DNA of 64,000 nucleotides from Maritimibacter sp. (GTDB taxonomy: Bacteria; Pseudomonadota; Alphaproteobacteria; Rhodobacterales; Rhodobacteraceae), in assembly GCA_017792445.1 (NCBI GenBank), contig CP051232.1, positions 4,252,001 to 4,316,000 on the forward strand. The letters run 5' to 3'. Below are positions 7,243-15,871 of the stretch, piece by piece. The notes under the pieces were generated by a model that saw only the letters and a program-made list of their open reading frames with translations, was not told the DNA's origin and made no database searches. The stretch's first letter is position 1. Each line of letters begins with the position of its first letter. Position numbers and translations under genes: made by a program.

Positions 7243-8763
7243 TCAGGGATCAAGCCCGCTGTCCGCCGCTTCCTCGGCCTTGCCCTTGCGACCGCGCGGC
7301 CAGAAGGCCGAGGCCAGCAGCAACGCCGACACCGCAAGGAACGCCGCGCTGATCGGGCGCTCGAGGAACACCAGCGGATCGCCCCGCGCCAGCAGCATCG
7401 CGCGGCGGAAATGTTCCTCCAGCAGCGGGCCAAGGATGAAGCCCAGAAGCACCGGCGTCGCCGGAAAGCCAAAGCGCCGCATCCCATAGCCTACCACCCC
7501 GAAGGCCAGCACCACGAAGATGTCGAAAGTCGAGTTGTCCGCCGAATAGACCCCAAGGCAGATGAACACGAAGATGCAGGGGTACAACACGTGGTACGGG
7601 ATACTCAGCAGCTTCACCCACAGCCCGATCAGCGGGATGTTCAGCACCAGAAGGATCAGGTTGCCGACCCAGAAGCTCATGATCAGGCCCCAGAACATCG
7701 TCGGCTGATCGTTGATCAGGTTCGGCCCCGGCGAGATCCCGTGCAGCATCATCGCGCCCATCAGCACCGCCACCACCGCATCGCCCGGAATGCCAAGGCT
7801 CAGCGTCGGGATGAAGGCGGCCTGCACGCTGGCGTTGTTGGCGGCCTCTGGCGCGGACAGCCCTTCCAAAGCACCGTTGCCGAACTTCTCGGGATTGCGC
7901 GAGATCCGCTTTTCGGCGGCGTAGGACATCAGCGAGGCGATCCCCGGCCCCGTCCCCGGCAGCGCGCCGACGAAGGAGCCGATGGCCGAGCCGCGCAGCG
8001 TCGGCGGCCAGATCTCGCGCCATTGCTGGCGGTCGGGCAGCATGTCCTTGAACCGGACACGGCCCAGCTTGTGCAGCGTGCCCGGCGGCTGGCCGATGTT
8101 GGCGATGATCTCGGCCACGCCGAACAGGCCCATCGCCACCGCCACAAGGCTGAACCCGTCGGTCAGCGGCAGCAGACCGAAGTCATAGCGGAACTGGCCG
8201 GTGTTCACATCCGTCCCCACCAGCCCCAGCGCGATGCCGAAGGCCACCATCGCCAGCGCCTTGAACGGCGAGCCGACGGTCAGGGTCGAGGCCGCGACAA
8301 GGCCCAGCAGCATGACCGCGAAATACTCGGCGGATCCGAAATTCAACGCCACCCGCGCCACCAGCGGCGCGAAGAACATCAACAGCACGATGGCGATGGA
8401 CGAGCCGATGAAGCTGTTGATCGCCGTGACGAACAGCGCCAGCGGCGCCTTCCCCTGCTTGGCCAGCGGGTGCCCGTCCAGACAGGTGATCGCCGCCGTC
8501 GCCGTGCCCGGCAGGTTCAGCAGGATCGACGCGGTCGAGCCGCCGTATTGCGCGCCGTAGAAGATGCCCGCCAGCATGATCAGCGCGTCGGTGGGGTCGA
8601 TGTAATAGGTCAGCGGCAGCGCCAGCGAGATCGCGGCCAACGCGCCCACGCCCGGTAACACGCCGACGATGGTGCCGACCGTCACGCCGATGAAGCAGAA
8701 CAGCAGCGCAGACGGGCCAAGCGCCGTTTGCAGGCCAAGGCCCAGACCCTGAAGAATTTCCAT
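7243..8763 (-). CDS. tctA: Tripartite tricarboxylate transporter large permease TctA
   Basis: 506 residues, with about 11-12 hydrophobic segments and the TctA signatures GVLPGVGALAAISLALPLTY, FYGAQYGGSTASILLNLPG and SLGIPGDAVVAVLMGAMM. It forms the main inner-membrane channel of a TTT-family secondary importer driven by the ion gradient and served by the periplasmic protein TctC. ATG 8763 shares its A with the TGA of tctB (TGATG); a GTG one codon earlier is possible. It is the last gene of a dadA-like/tctC/tctB/tctA operon and is convergent with the FolD-like gene, 37 bp apart. Confidence 0.95.
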   Translation of the reverse strand: MEILQGLGLGLQTALGPSALLFCFIGVTVGTIVGVLPGVGALAAISLALPLTYYIDPTDALIMLAGIFYGAQYGGSTASILLNLPGTATAAITCLDGHPLAKQGKAPLALFVTAINSFIGSSIAIVLLMFFAPLVARVALNFGSAEYFAVMLLGLVAASTLTVGSPFKALAMVAFGIALGLVGTDVNTGQFRYDFGLLPLTDGFSLVAVAMGLFGVAEIIANIGQPPGTLHKLGRVRFKDMLPDRQQWREIWPPTLRGSAIGSFVGALPGTGPGIASLMSYAAEKRISRNPEKFGNGALEGLSAPEAANNASVQAAFIPTLSLGIPGDAVVAVLMGAMMLHGISPGPNLINDQPTMFWGLIMSFWVGNLILLVLNIPLIGLWVKLLSIPYHVLYPCIFVFICLGVYSADNSTFDIFVVLAFGVVGYGMRRFGFPATPVLLGFILGPLLEEHFRRAMLLARGDPLVFLERPISAAFLAVSALLLASAFWPRGRKGKAEEAADSGLDP

Positions 8764-9224
8764 CACAGTCCCACCATAGGTTCGATCGGCAGGCCCAGAC
8801 CCCAGATGAACACAAGGGTTCCGAACACCGCCATGAATGCCGCGATCCCAAGGTCGGTCAGCCAGTTGCGGCCCCGCTCGCCCCGCGCCACGATCAGCAC
8901 CAGAAGGATCGACGACGGGACATAGCCCACCCGGTCCAGCAGCAGCGCGAAGACAAGGATGCCTGCCACCGTGGCGACCATCGGACGCCAGACGGGGACG
9001 GCCTCGGGCGTCGGGGCGACGCCTGCGCGGACGTCCTCGACGGCCACAAGGATGCCGAGCCCAATCATGATCAGACCGATGCCCAGCGGAACGAAGCCGG
9101 GGCCCGGCCGAAAGGCGGACCCCAGCGGGTAGGTCAGTGCGATGGCGGCGACGAACGCTCCGAACGCCGCCACCACCCCACCGGCCATCAGGCTGCGAAG
9201 CATGGTGCCTGTTTCGCGCGCCAT
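8763..9224 (-). CDS. tctB: Tripartite tricarboxylate transporter small permease TctB
   Basis: 153 residues with four predicted membrane segments (near residues 12-30, 40-60, 84-105 and 123-145), the usual size and layout of TctB. ATG 9224 is supported by a GGAGA ribosome-binding site; the 41 upstream codons of the open frame lie in the tctC-tctB junction and are not used. It assembles with TctA in the inner membrane. A TGATG overlap links it to tctA, and tctC ends 16 bp upstream. Confidence 0.92.
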   Translation of the reverse strand: MARETGTMLRSLMAGGVVAAFGAFVAAIALTYPLGSAFRPGPGFVPLGIGLIMIGLGILVAVEDVRAGVAPTPEAVPVWRPMVATVAGILVFALLLDRVGYVPSSILLVLIVARGERGRNWLTDLGIAAFMAVFGTLVFIWGLGLPIEPMVGL

Positions 9225-9240
9225 TGGCGGTCTCCGGCGG

Positions 9241-10206
9241 TTACTGCTTGAGACCGGCAGCGTCGACGACGCGGCCCCACTTTTCAACCTCGGAGGCGAT
9301 GAAGGCCTTCGAGTCCGCCGGGGCCATGCCTTCGACAAGGAAGCCACGCTCGGCGAAGACCGCTTTCAGCTCGTCGGTGGCAAGCGCGGTCGAGACGGCG
9401 CCGTACAGCGTGTCCAGCACCTCGGGCGGGGTGCCAGCCGGGGCGAACAGACCCTGCCACGAGAAGGCGGCGTAGTTCTCAAGCCCGGCTTCGGCCATGG
9501 TGGGCACGCCTTCCAGCAGGAAGTGTTCCTGCGTGCCGGTCACCGCCAACGGGCGCAGAGTGCCCGCCTTCACGTGCTCGGACGTCACGAGGATGTCGCC
9601 GAACATCGAGTCGATCTGGCCGCCCAGCAGATCCTTCAGCGCGTCCGCACTGCCCGAATACGGGACGTGCAGCAGCGTGGTGCCGGATTCGAGACCGAAG
9701 AGCTCCGCCGCCATGTGCATCGAAGTGCCGACGCCGGGGGTTCCGTGAGTGAAGGTCTCGGGGTTTTCCGCCGCGAAATCGATCACGTCCTGGACGCTTT
9801 CGAAGTCGCTGTCCGACTGGACGACCAGAACGAGCGGCGATGAGATAACGATGCTGACCGGGTCGAAATCCTCGGTCGGGCTGTAGGGCAGATCGTCCCG
9901 CAGCACGGCGCTGATCGCGTTCGAGCCGGTGACGCCCATCAGCAGGGTGTAGCCGTCGGGATCGGCCTGCGTGACATAATGCGCGCCGACGGTGCCGCCC
10001 GCGCCGCCGCGGTTCTCGACGACGACGGGCTGGCCCAGCGTCTCGGCCATGGACTCGCCGATCTTGCGCGCCAGCAGGTCGGTCGAGCCGCCCGGCGGGA
10101 ACGGCACCACGATGGTGATCGGGCTTTCGGGGAAGCTTTGCGCCATCGCCATCGGCGCCGTAAGTGTCATCGCCGCGAGGGCGAAGCCTTTGATGATATT
10201 CTTCAT
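9241..10206 (-). CDS. tctC: Tripartite tricarboxylate transporter substrate-binding protein TctC (Bug family)
   Basis: 321 residues. It has an N-terminal Sec signal peptide (MKNIIKGFALAAMTLTAPMA, cut after AMA), then ITIVVPFPPGGSTDLLAR, VVVENRGGAGGTVG and DGYTLLMG, which are hallmark motifs of Bug/TctC periplasmic binding proteins. ATG 10206 has an AGGAGAG ribosome-binding site. Bug proteins bind carboxylates or amino acids. The upstream D-amino-acid-dehydrogenase-like gene suggests an amino or imino acid ligand (inference). The first-position spacing to the oxidoreductase is 28 bp, consistent with one operon controlled by the divergent LysR. Confidence 0.95.
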   Translation of the reverse strand: MKNIIKGFALAAMTLTAPMAMAQSFPESPITIVVPFPPGGSTDLLARKIGESMAETLGQPVVVENRGGAGGTVGAHYVTQADPDGYTLLMGVTGSNAISAVLRDDLPYSPTEDFDPVSIVISSPLVLVVQSDSDFESVQDVIDFAAENPETFTHGTPGVGTSMHMAAELFGLESGTTLLHVPYSGSADALKDLLGGQIDSMFGDILVTSEHVKAGTLRPLAVTGTQEHFLLEGVPTMAEAGLENYAAFSWQGLFAPAGTPPEVLDTLYGAVSTALATDELKAVFAERGFLVEGMAPADSKAFIASEVEKWGRVVDAAGLKQ

Positions 10207-10234
10207 TTTGTCTTCTCTCCTGTTGGTCTTGTTG

Positions 10235-11482
10235 TCATGCCGCGCGTTTGAAGCGAGAGGCGCGGAACGGGTGCAGGTCGACTTCGGGCGACCGGCCCGC
10301 CACGAGATGTGCGATCTCTCGGCCGGTGGTCGCGCCGCCGCACATGCCGACATGGCCATGGCCGAAGCCCAGCCAGGCGTTCTCGAACCGCGGCGCGCGG
10401 TCGATCACGGGCATCGAGTCCGGCATACAGGGCCGGTGCCCCATCCAGGGCGTGTAGGTGTCTGCCTTGAGACTGGGGAAGACCTTGCGCCCGACGCCCA
10501 GCAGCGCCTCGGCGCGGGCATAGTTCGGCGCGGCCTTCAGCCCGGCGAATTCCACCGTGCCGGCAAGGCGCAGGCCCATCGACATCGGGTTGACCATGAT
10601 GTTCTGTTCCACCGCCATCACGTTGCGGTTCAACTTGATGCCGGGGTCCGCGATGGTCACGTGATAGCCGCGCTGGCTTTCCAGCGGCACCTTCGCGCCA
10701 AGCTGCTTCGCCAGTTCGCCCGACCACGCGCCCGCCGCAACGACGACGCCGTCCACGGCGACCGTCTCGCCGCTATCCAGCGTCACGCCGTCGATCAGCC
10801 CGTCGGCGCTGCGGAAACCGGTGACGCGGTTCCTGAGATGCGCGGCCCCATCGGTGATCGCCTGTTCGTAGATCGCCTTCACCAGCGCTTCGGGGTCGGG
10901 GGTAGAGCCGTTCTCGGGCGCGAACTGACCGAACCCGAAGCTGCCGCGCAGGTCGGGCTCCAACTCGAAAAGCGCCTCGCCCTCAACGGGTTGCATCTCG
11001 ACGCCAAGGTCGCGTCGCAACTGGGTTCCGAAGTTCCAGCGCTTTGCGGACTCGCGCGAAGAATAGACGTAAAGGCAGCCGTTCCGCCGCACCAGCGAGG
11101 ACGCGCCCGCGCGTTGCAGCAGCGGCATGTAGCAGTCGAACACCGGGTTCAGCAGGCCGCGCATCGCGGTGGCGATCCGGGTGACCTCGGCCTCGGACAT
11201 ATGCCCCAGGAACCGCATCAGCCACGGCAGCACCGTCGGCAGGTAATGGGTGCGGATCACCAGCGGGCCATCGGGGTCCAGAAGCCACTTGGGCACCCGC
11301 TTCCACATGCCGGGCATCCCGACCGGCAGCACCGCGCTGGGAGACAGCGAACCGGCGTTGCCGAAAGAGGTCTGCGTCCCCGCTTCGGCCGGATCGAAGA
11401 ACGTCACCGTGTGCCCGTCGCGTTGCAGCCACCCGGCGGTGGCGACCCCGACGATCCCGGTCCCGACGATTCCTATATGCAT
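10235..11482 (-). CDS. FAD-dependent D-amino-acid dehydrogenase-like oxidoreductase (DadA/DAO family)
   Basis: 415 residues from ATG 11482. The N-terminal Rossmann motif IGIVGTGIVGVATAGWLQRDGH binds FAD; the DAO-family features GGNAGSLSPS-like segment (FGNAGSLSPSAVLP), VVVAAGAWSGELAKQLG and the C-terminal WLGFGHGHVGMCGGATTGREIA are present. It would oxidise a D-amino acid or related amine to the oxo acid, passing electrons to the respiratory chain. It is the first gene of the tctCBA operon and probably acts on the transported compound. An AGGGGCC element precedes the start. The exact substrate cannot be read from the sequence. Confidence 0.9.
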   Translation of the reverse strand: MHIGIVGTGIVGVATAGWLQRDGHTVTFFDPAEAGTQTSFGNAGSLSPSAVLPVGMPGMWKRVPKWLLDPDGPLVIRTHYLPTVLPWLMRFLGHMSEAEVTRIATAMRGLLNPVFDCYMPLLQRAGASSLVRRNGCLYVYSSRESAKRWNFGTQLRRDLGVEMQPVEGEALFELEPDLRGSFGFGQFAPENGSTPDPEALVKAIYEQAITDGAAHLRNRVTGFRSADGLIDGVTLDSGETVAVDGVVVAAGAWSGELAKQLGAKVPLESQRGYHVTIADPGIKLNRNVMAVEQNIMVNPMSMGLRLAGTVEFAGLKAAPNYARAEALLGVGRKVFPSLKADTYTPWMGHRPCMPDSMPVIDRAPRFENAWLGFGHGHVGMCGGATTGREIAHLVAGRSPEVDLHPFRASRFKRAA

Positions 11483-11567
11483 GAGGCCCCTTTTCTTTCG
11501 CTTGACTATCGGGGACCGCCAGCCACAAGACAAACGAATAGATTTTCTTGATCCATCAGGTTCTCTT

Positions 11568-12473
11568 ATGACGGTCACGCTCAAGCAGATCCGCGCCTTT
11601 CAGGCCGCGGCGGACACCGGAAGCTTCACCACCGCGGCCGAGCGGCTGAACCTGACCCAGTCGGCGGTCAGCATGCTGATCCGGCAAATGGAAGACGCCC
11701 TTGGGCTGCCGCTGTTCGTCCGCACCGGGCGCGGCGTGGCGCTGACCGAGTTCGGGGCCGAGGCGCGTCCGGGCCTGACCCGCGCGCTGACCGAACTGGC
11801 CGAGGTGGCCGACGCCGCGCGCGGGCTGAACGATCTCAGGCGCGGCAAGCTGCGTTGCGCCCTGCCCCAGATCCTTGCCGCCGCCTGGCTGCCACAGGCG
11901 CTGCGGACGTTCCGGGGCAGCTATCCGGACGTGCGGGTCGAGATCGTGGATACCGTGACCGACCGCGTCGCCCCCTCGGTCGGCCAGAACGACGCCGAGC
12001 TTGGGATCGGGCCGGAACGGACCGTGCCGCCAGAGATACTGGCGACGCCCATTTGGCAGGTGCCGATCCACATTGCGCTCCCCGCCGGGTCCGAGTTGGC
12101 GCATGCCAAGGACTTCCGGTCGCGCGATGTCGCACGGATGACGTGGATTCACTACTCGGACGAATTCGGCGGCCTGATGCAGCGGACGATCCTGCAAGAG
12201 CCCGACCGCGATCACGGCCGCGATATCCGGGTCCGCAGCCTGATCACCGCGCTGTCGATCCTGCGGGACGGCCATTATGCCACGGCAGCCCCGGCCTATG
12301 CCGTCGCCTTCGCGCCGTTGTTCGGCGTGGCGTTCCGCGAGTTGGCGGATTACCCGGCGCCGCGCCGGTTCATGCTTTACGAGCGGAAAGACCACGCTCT
12401 GTCACCGGCGGCTCAGGCCTTTCGCGACTTCGCCATCGCCAACCCGCCCGAAGGCGCGCAAACCATCGGGTGA
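11568..12473 (+). CDS. LysR-family transcriptional regulator
   Basis: 301 residues. A helix-turn-helix fills residues 5-63 (LKQIRAFQAAADTGSFTTAA, LTQSAVSMLIRQMEDALG), followed by the LysR effector-binding domain. ATG 11568 (MTVTLKQIRAF) is the natural LysR start; the long upstream open frame overlaps the divergent gene. The 85-bp divergent promoter region with the dadA-like/tct operon implies control of that operon and itself. The stop codon abuts the stop of the opposite-strand gene at 12474 with no base between them, so the two genes converge with zero spacing. Confidence 0.93.
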   Translation: MTVTLKQIRAFQAAADTGSFTTAAERLNLTQSAVSMLIRQMEDALGLPLFVRTGRGVALTEFGAEARPGLTRALTELAEVADAARGLNDLRRGKLRCALPQILAAAWLPQALRTFRGSYPDVRVEIVDTVTDRVAPSVGQNDAELGIGPERTVPPEILATPIWQVPIHIALPAGSELAHAKDFRSRDVARMTWIHYSDEFGGLMQRTILQEPDRDHGRDIRVRSLITALSILRDGHYATAAPAYAVAFAPLFGVAFRELADYPAPRRFMLYERKDHALSPAAQAFRDFAIANPPEGAQTIG

Positions 12474-13148
12474 TCAGCGGTCCAGCGCGATCCGCTCGGC
12501 CAGTGCGGCGCGCTTCGGGTCGGACAGGCTGACCGCAAGAGTTTCATCCGCTCCGCCGTCCCCGCCGGGAGGCGCACCGAAAAGGCCCGGACGCGGCAAC
12601 AGGTCTTCGCGGATGATCCCGTCCGGCGCATCGACGCCCCAAAGGCGGGTGTCCGACCCGGCCTGACCGCCATCGCGGCACAGAACGACGGGGCTTTGAT
12701 CGTTTCCCATCGCAATCCGGCCGAACCCCTTGGTTTCAAGCGCCGCCTCCCCGTCGGTCGCGGGCATCAGGCCGATGCCCCGCACGAAGACCGGCTCGGC
12801 CAGCCGCCAGTCGGGGCTGAACGCCCTGTCGGCACCGGTACGCGGCCCGAACCACGACCACCGCGCCGCGCCGCGCAGGTGCATGCCGCCATCGCGGGCG
12901 ATGGCGACCACGGACATGCTGCGAATGGTGCCCGCCGCCTCGGGACGCAGGCGCAACGGCACCGGCGCGTCGGGGGCGATGTCGGGCAGGTCCATCATCG
13001 GCGCATGGGCCAGCGAGATCCACGCCGCCGCGAAGCCGTTCCGCGCCAGCATCTGCCGCACGCTTTCGCGGAACGGGAAATAGCCGTCCATCGTGTCCTC
13101 GAACAGGTCGCCGGACACCGGAACCACTTTCTGAGCTTCGTTTTTCAT
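12474..13148 (-). CDS. Conserved-looking protein of unknown function in the Rieske/GS-like operon
   Basis: 224 residues, not recognised. The N-terminal part includes GDLFEDTMDGYFPFRESVRQML; no signal peptide, membrane segment or metal-site pattern is obvious. Reality is supported by its position: ATG 13148 lies 3 nt after the stop of the glutamine-synthetase-like gene on the same strand, with G/C-rich third codon positions like its neighbours. Aniline-type pathways have an amidotransferase-like gene (AtdA2) next to the ligase, but none of the class I glutamine-amidotransferase motifs are visible here, so that function is not assigned. It probably acts in the same pathway. Confidence 0.7.
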   Translation of the reverse strand: MKNEAQKVVPVSGDLFEDTMDGYFPFRESVRQMLARNGFAAAWISLAHAPMMDLPDIAPDAPVPLRLRPEAAGTIRSMSVVAIARDGGMHLRGAARWSWFGPRTGADRAFSPDWRLAEPVFVRGIGLMPATDGEAALETKGFGRIAMGNDQSPVVLCRDGGQAGSDTRLWGVDAPDGIIREDLLPRPGLFGAPPGGDGGADETLAVSLSDPKRAALAERIALDR

Positions 13149-13151
13149 GCG

Positions 13152-14609
13152 TCAGAAAAGGTTGAAGTATTCGGCCTGCTCCCATTCGGAAACAGTCATC
13201 AGATAGCGGTCCCACTCGGCCCGTTTCAGATGCGAGAGATAGGTGACGAACCCGTCCCCAAGCGTCTGCCGGAACAGCGGGCTGGCCTCGAAGGTCTCGA
13301 TGGCGGCGATCAGGCTGGGCGGCAGCTTGTCCGCCCCTTCATAGGGCTTGTCGGTCGCGGGCGGCGCCTTGGCCCCGCGCGTCAGACCGTCCAGCCCCGA
13401 CAGGATCTGCGCCGCCAACGCGTAATACGGGTTGGCGGTGGTGTCGGGCGCGCGGTTCTCGATCCGGCTGGCGTTGTCGCCCGCGAACAATAGCGCGCGG
13501 ATCATGGCGCCCCGGTTGTCGGTACCCCACTGGATGCGGTTCGGGGCCAGCTGGAACGGGGCATAGCGCTTGTACCCGTTCACCGTCGGCGTCGTCATCA
13601 GGCAGGCGGCGGCGGCGTGGTCCAAGAGACCCGCGATCCACGCGCTGGCCTCAGGCGTCGGAACGCCATCGGCGTCTGGGACGAATACATTGGCCCCCTC
13701 AAGCGTTTGCAGCGACTGGTGGATGTGCCACCCGTTCGCCGAAGCGTTCAGCAGCTTGGGCTTCGCCATGAAACTGCCGTGCAGCCCACGGCGCTGGCAG
13801 ACCTCTTTGACCAGCGTGCGGAACAGCACCATCCGGTCGGCCTGACCCATCGGGTCCGAAGCGTCGAAGGTGAACTCGAACTGGCTGGGCCCCATCTCGA
13901 TCTCCATCGAGCGGGGGGCCAGACCCATCACCTCGGCGGCGCGGCGCAACTCGTCCAGAAGATCCTCGGCCTCGCCATAGCGGGTCTCGGTCAGGTACTG
14001 GTAGCCCTGCGTCGTGTTGCGGGTCGTGACGGGCGCGCCGGGCATGGTGGCCTGCGTGTGGTCCAGGCCGTTGCCGGTCAATTCGTAGACCTGAAACTCG
14101 ACCTCCAGACCCATGGTCGCGGCGAAACCGGCCTCGGCCAGCTTCTCGGTCGCCGTCCGCAGCACGGTGCGCGAGGCGAAATGGACCGCCGCGCCGGTGC
14201 GCTGGACCACGTCACACAGGATGATCGCCGAGTGCGGCGACCAGCTGAGCAGGTGAAAGGCGTCCGGGTCCGGCACCAGCAGCACGTCGCTGGCACCCTG
14301 AAAGCCAAGCCCGTCGACCTCTGCCGCGCCCGACCAGACGTCGAAAACGGTGCGGTGCGAGGTGTCCTTCAACAACAGCGTCGACGGCACACCGATGCCC
14401 GACGCGAAAGCCGAGGTCAGCGTCCGCGCGGCGATGGTCTTGCCGCGCAGGATGCCATGCTGATCGGGGAACAGCAGGCGGATCGTCTCGATCCCCTCGG
14501 CCTCGACCCGTTTCACGATCTCGGCGGCGCGGGCGACGGCGTCGTCCGACAACAGCCCTGCCCCGGCCAGCTTGCCCTGACCGATGGCGTCCCTGATGTT
14601 CGCGCTCAT
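13152..14609 (-). CDS. Glutamine synthetase-like gamma-glutamyl amine ligase
   Basis: 485 residues from ATG 14609. Glutamine-synthetase core motifs are present: GLEVEFQVY (metal Glu pair), MEIEMGPSQFEFTF, NGWHIHQSL (the loop binding glutamate and ATP), QWGTDNRGAMIRA and RIENRAPDTTANPYYALAA. The length and divergence from GlnA, together with the operon position after two oxygenase genes, point to the GlnA-like ligases that join glutamate to an organic amine, such as PuuA, IpuC or gamma-glutamylanilide synthetase TdnQ/AtdA1 (established knowledge). The proposed role is amine activation before or after Rieske oxygenation (inference). The upstream oxygenase stop is 7 nt away. Confidence 0.87.
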   Translation of the reverse strand: MSANIRDAIGQGKLAGAGLLSDDAVARAAEIVKRVEAEGIETIRLLFPDQHGILRGKTIAARTLTSAFASGIGVPSTLLLKDTSHRTVFDVWSGAAEVDGLGFQGASDVLLVPDPDAFHLLSWSPHSAIILCDVVQRTGAAVHFASRTVLRTATEKLAEAGFAATMGLEVEFQVYELTGNGLDHTQATMPGAPVTTRNTTQGYQYLTETRYGEAEDLLDELRRAAEVMGLAPRSMEIEMGPSQFEFTFDASDPMGQADRMVLFRTLVKEVCQRRGLHGSFMAKPKLLNASANGWHIHQSLQTLEGANVFVPDADGVPTPEASAWIAGLLDHAAAACLMTTPTVNGYKRYAPFQLAPNRIQWGTDNRGAMIRALLFAGDNASRIENRAPDTTANPYYALAAQILSGLDGLTRGAKAPPATDKPYEGADKLPPSLIAAIETFEASPLFRQTLGDGFVTYLSHLKRAEWDRYLMTVSEWEQAEYFNLF

Positions 14610-14616
14610 GCCGGGA

Positions 14617-15843
14617 TCAGACCGTCGCGTCCCACGGGCAGGCCGCGCGCCGTTCCATGTCGGCGGCATGGCTTGCGGTTTCCCATTCGCTGGTGGTCGC
14701 GATGGCGTCGTTCGACAGCGGCCCCTTGATCGACGCGGCCGCGTCGTCACGCATCGGAAGCGCGCCGTCGCCGCCCTCTTCGCCAAGCGCGGCAATCATC
14801 TTCCGCAGCATCCGGCGATAGCGGATGATCGCCACGTCACTGCGGCCAAGATGTTCCTGCGTCCGGTCCTGGATCGCGCCCATGCCCTCGACCGCCCACT
14901 GGTCGTGAACGTTGATGTCCAGCCCCATGCCCGTATAGGTCAGGTTCGCCTGCTCTTCCGGGTTGTAGTGATAGTCGTTCGACATGTTCTTCAGCGGCGC
15001 ATAGTCGGGCAGCCGGTGTTCCTTCAGCCGCTGCTCGCGCATCAGGTCCTTGTTCACCGGGTTCTGGAAGCTGGTGAACATCGAGTACCAATAGCAGGTC
15101 TCATCGTCGATCGGCACGTGCCACTGGGTGATCGTCATCTCGCGCGACATCGGGATGCAGATGGCTTCGGGGAAGATCTGGTTGGTGACGCGCACGTGGG
15201 TCAGTTCGTTCTCCATGTGGCGCAGGGCGATGATCTTCAGGCCATAGTCGGTCTCTTCGACCCGGATCTCGGGGCGCGGGTATTCGCGCAGGACCTGCGT
15301 CATCGGCATGTTGGTATGCGCCGCGCGGTCGCGGAACTGCTTGCCATAGCTGTCGTCGGGATCTTCGTCTTCCAGGAAGCGGTGCAGGAACGAGGCATGC
15401 GCCGGGTCGATGCCGATCTCCAGCGCCTGAAGCCAGTTGCATTCCCACAGGCCCTTGAAGGCGAAGACGTGGCTGTCGGGCGCGCGGAAGCAGTCGAAGT
15501 CCGGGAAGGCGGGCGGTGTGCCCGGCCCCATGTAGGCGAAGACGATGCCGTTGCGTTCCACCGCCGGATAGGACGGCCCGCCCTCGGTCAGGACGATGTC
15601 CTCTGCGTCTGGGCTGAAGCTTGGCGCCTCGTCGGCAGAGGCGTCGCGGGTGGCCAGCACCAGCTCGCCATCGGCGCCCTTCACCAGCGCAAGGCGTTCG
15701 CCCATCAGGTTCACCGCAAGCGGCAGGCCCCGCTTGAGCTCGTCGGTAAGCGCCGCGGGCTGCCAATAGCGCCGCAGCACGGCCCCCGCATCGCTGCCCG
15801 GGCCAACGCGCGTGATCTGGTCGTTCAGTTCCTGGCTGATCAT
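14617..15843 (-). CDS. Rieske-type oxygenase catalytic protein with the Rieske cluster site missing
   Basis: 408 residues. The N-terminus (MISQELNDQITRVGPGSDAG, then RRYWQPAALTDEL) and later VERNGIVFAYMGPGTPPAF match phthalate-4,5-dioxygenase-like alpha subunits. The catalytic domain keeps the mononuclear iron site motif GIDPAHASFLH (Asp146, His149, His154) and a C-terminal QDRTQEHLGRSD block. Between residues 50 and 95, where family members carry CxH...CxxH, there is only a shorter linker (GADGELVLATRDASADEAP) without Cys or His. The cluster is apparently supplied by the separate Rieske protein coded 28 bp upstream. The start at 15843 avoids 17 codons that overlap the upstream gene's end. 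A conserved iron site with no Rieske ligands is unusual. Confidence 0.87.
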   Translation of the reverse strand: MISQELNDQITRVGPGSDAGAVLRRYWQPAALTDELKRGLPLAVNLMGERLALVKGADGELVLATRDASADEAPSFSPDAEDIVLTEGGPSYPAVERNGIVFAYMGPGTPPAFPDFDCFRAPDSHVFAFKGLWECNWLQALEIGIDPAHASFLHRFLEDEDPDDSYGKQFRDRAAHTNMPMTQVLREYPRPEIRVEETDYGLKIIALRHMENELTHVRVTNQIFPEAICIPMSREMTITQWHVPIDDETCYWYSMFTSFQNPVNKDLMREQRLKEHRLPDYAPLKNMSNDYHYNPEEQANLTYTGMGLDINVHDQWAVEGMGAIQDRTQEHLGRSDVAIIRYRRMLRKMIAALGEEGGDGALPMRDDAAASIKGPLSNDAIATTSEWETASHAADMERRAACPWDATV

Positions 15844-15871
15844 GTGACTGGTCCTTTGTCTGGGCTGCGGG

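Noticed and set aside
14617-15843. Frameshift or assembly error as explanation for the missing Rieske site
   Set aside because: The frame is continuous through the region, the linker codons have normal composition, and a complete Rieske gene is coded immediately upstream.
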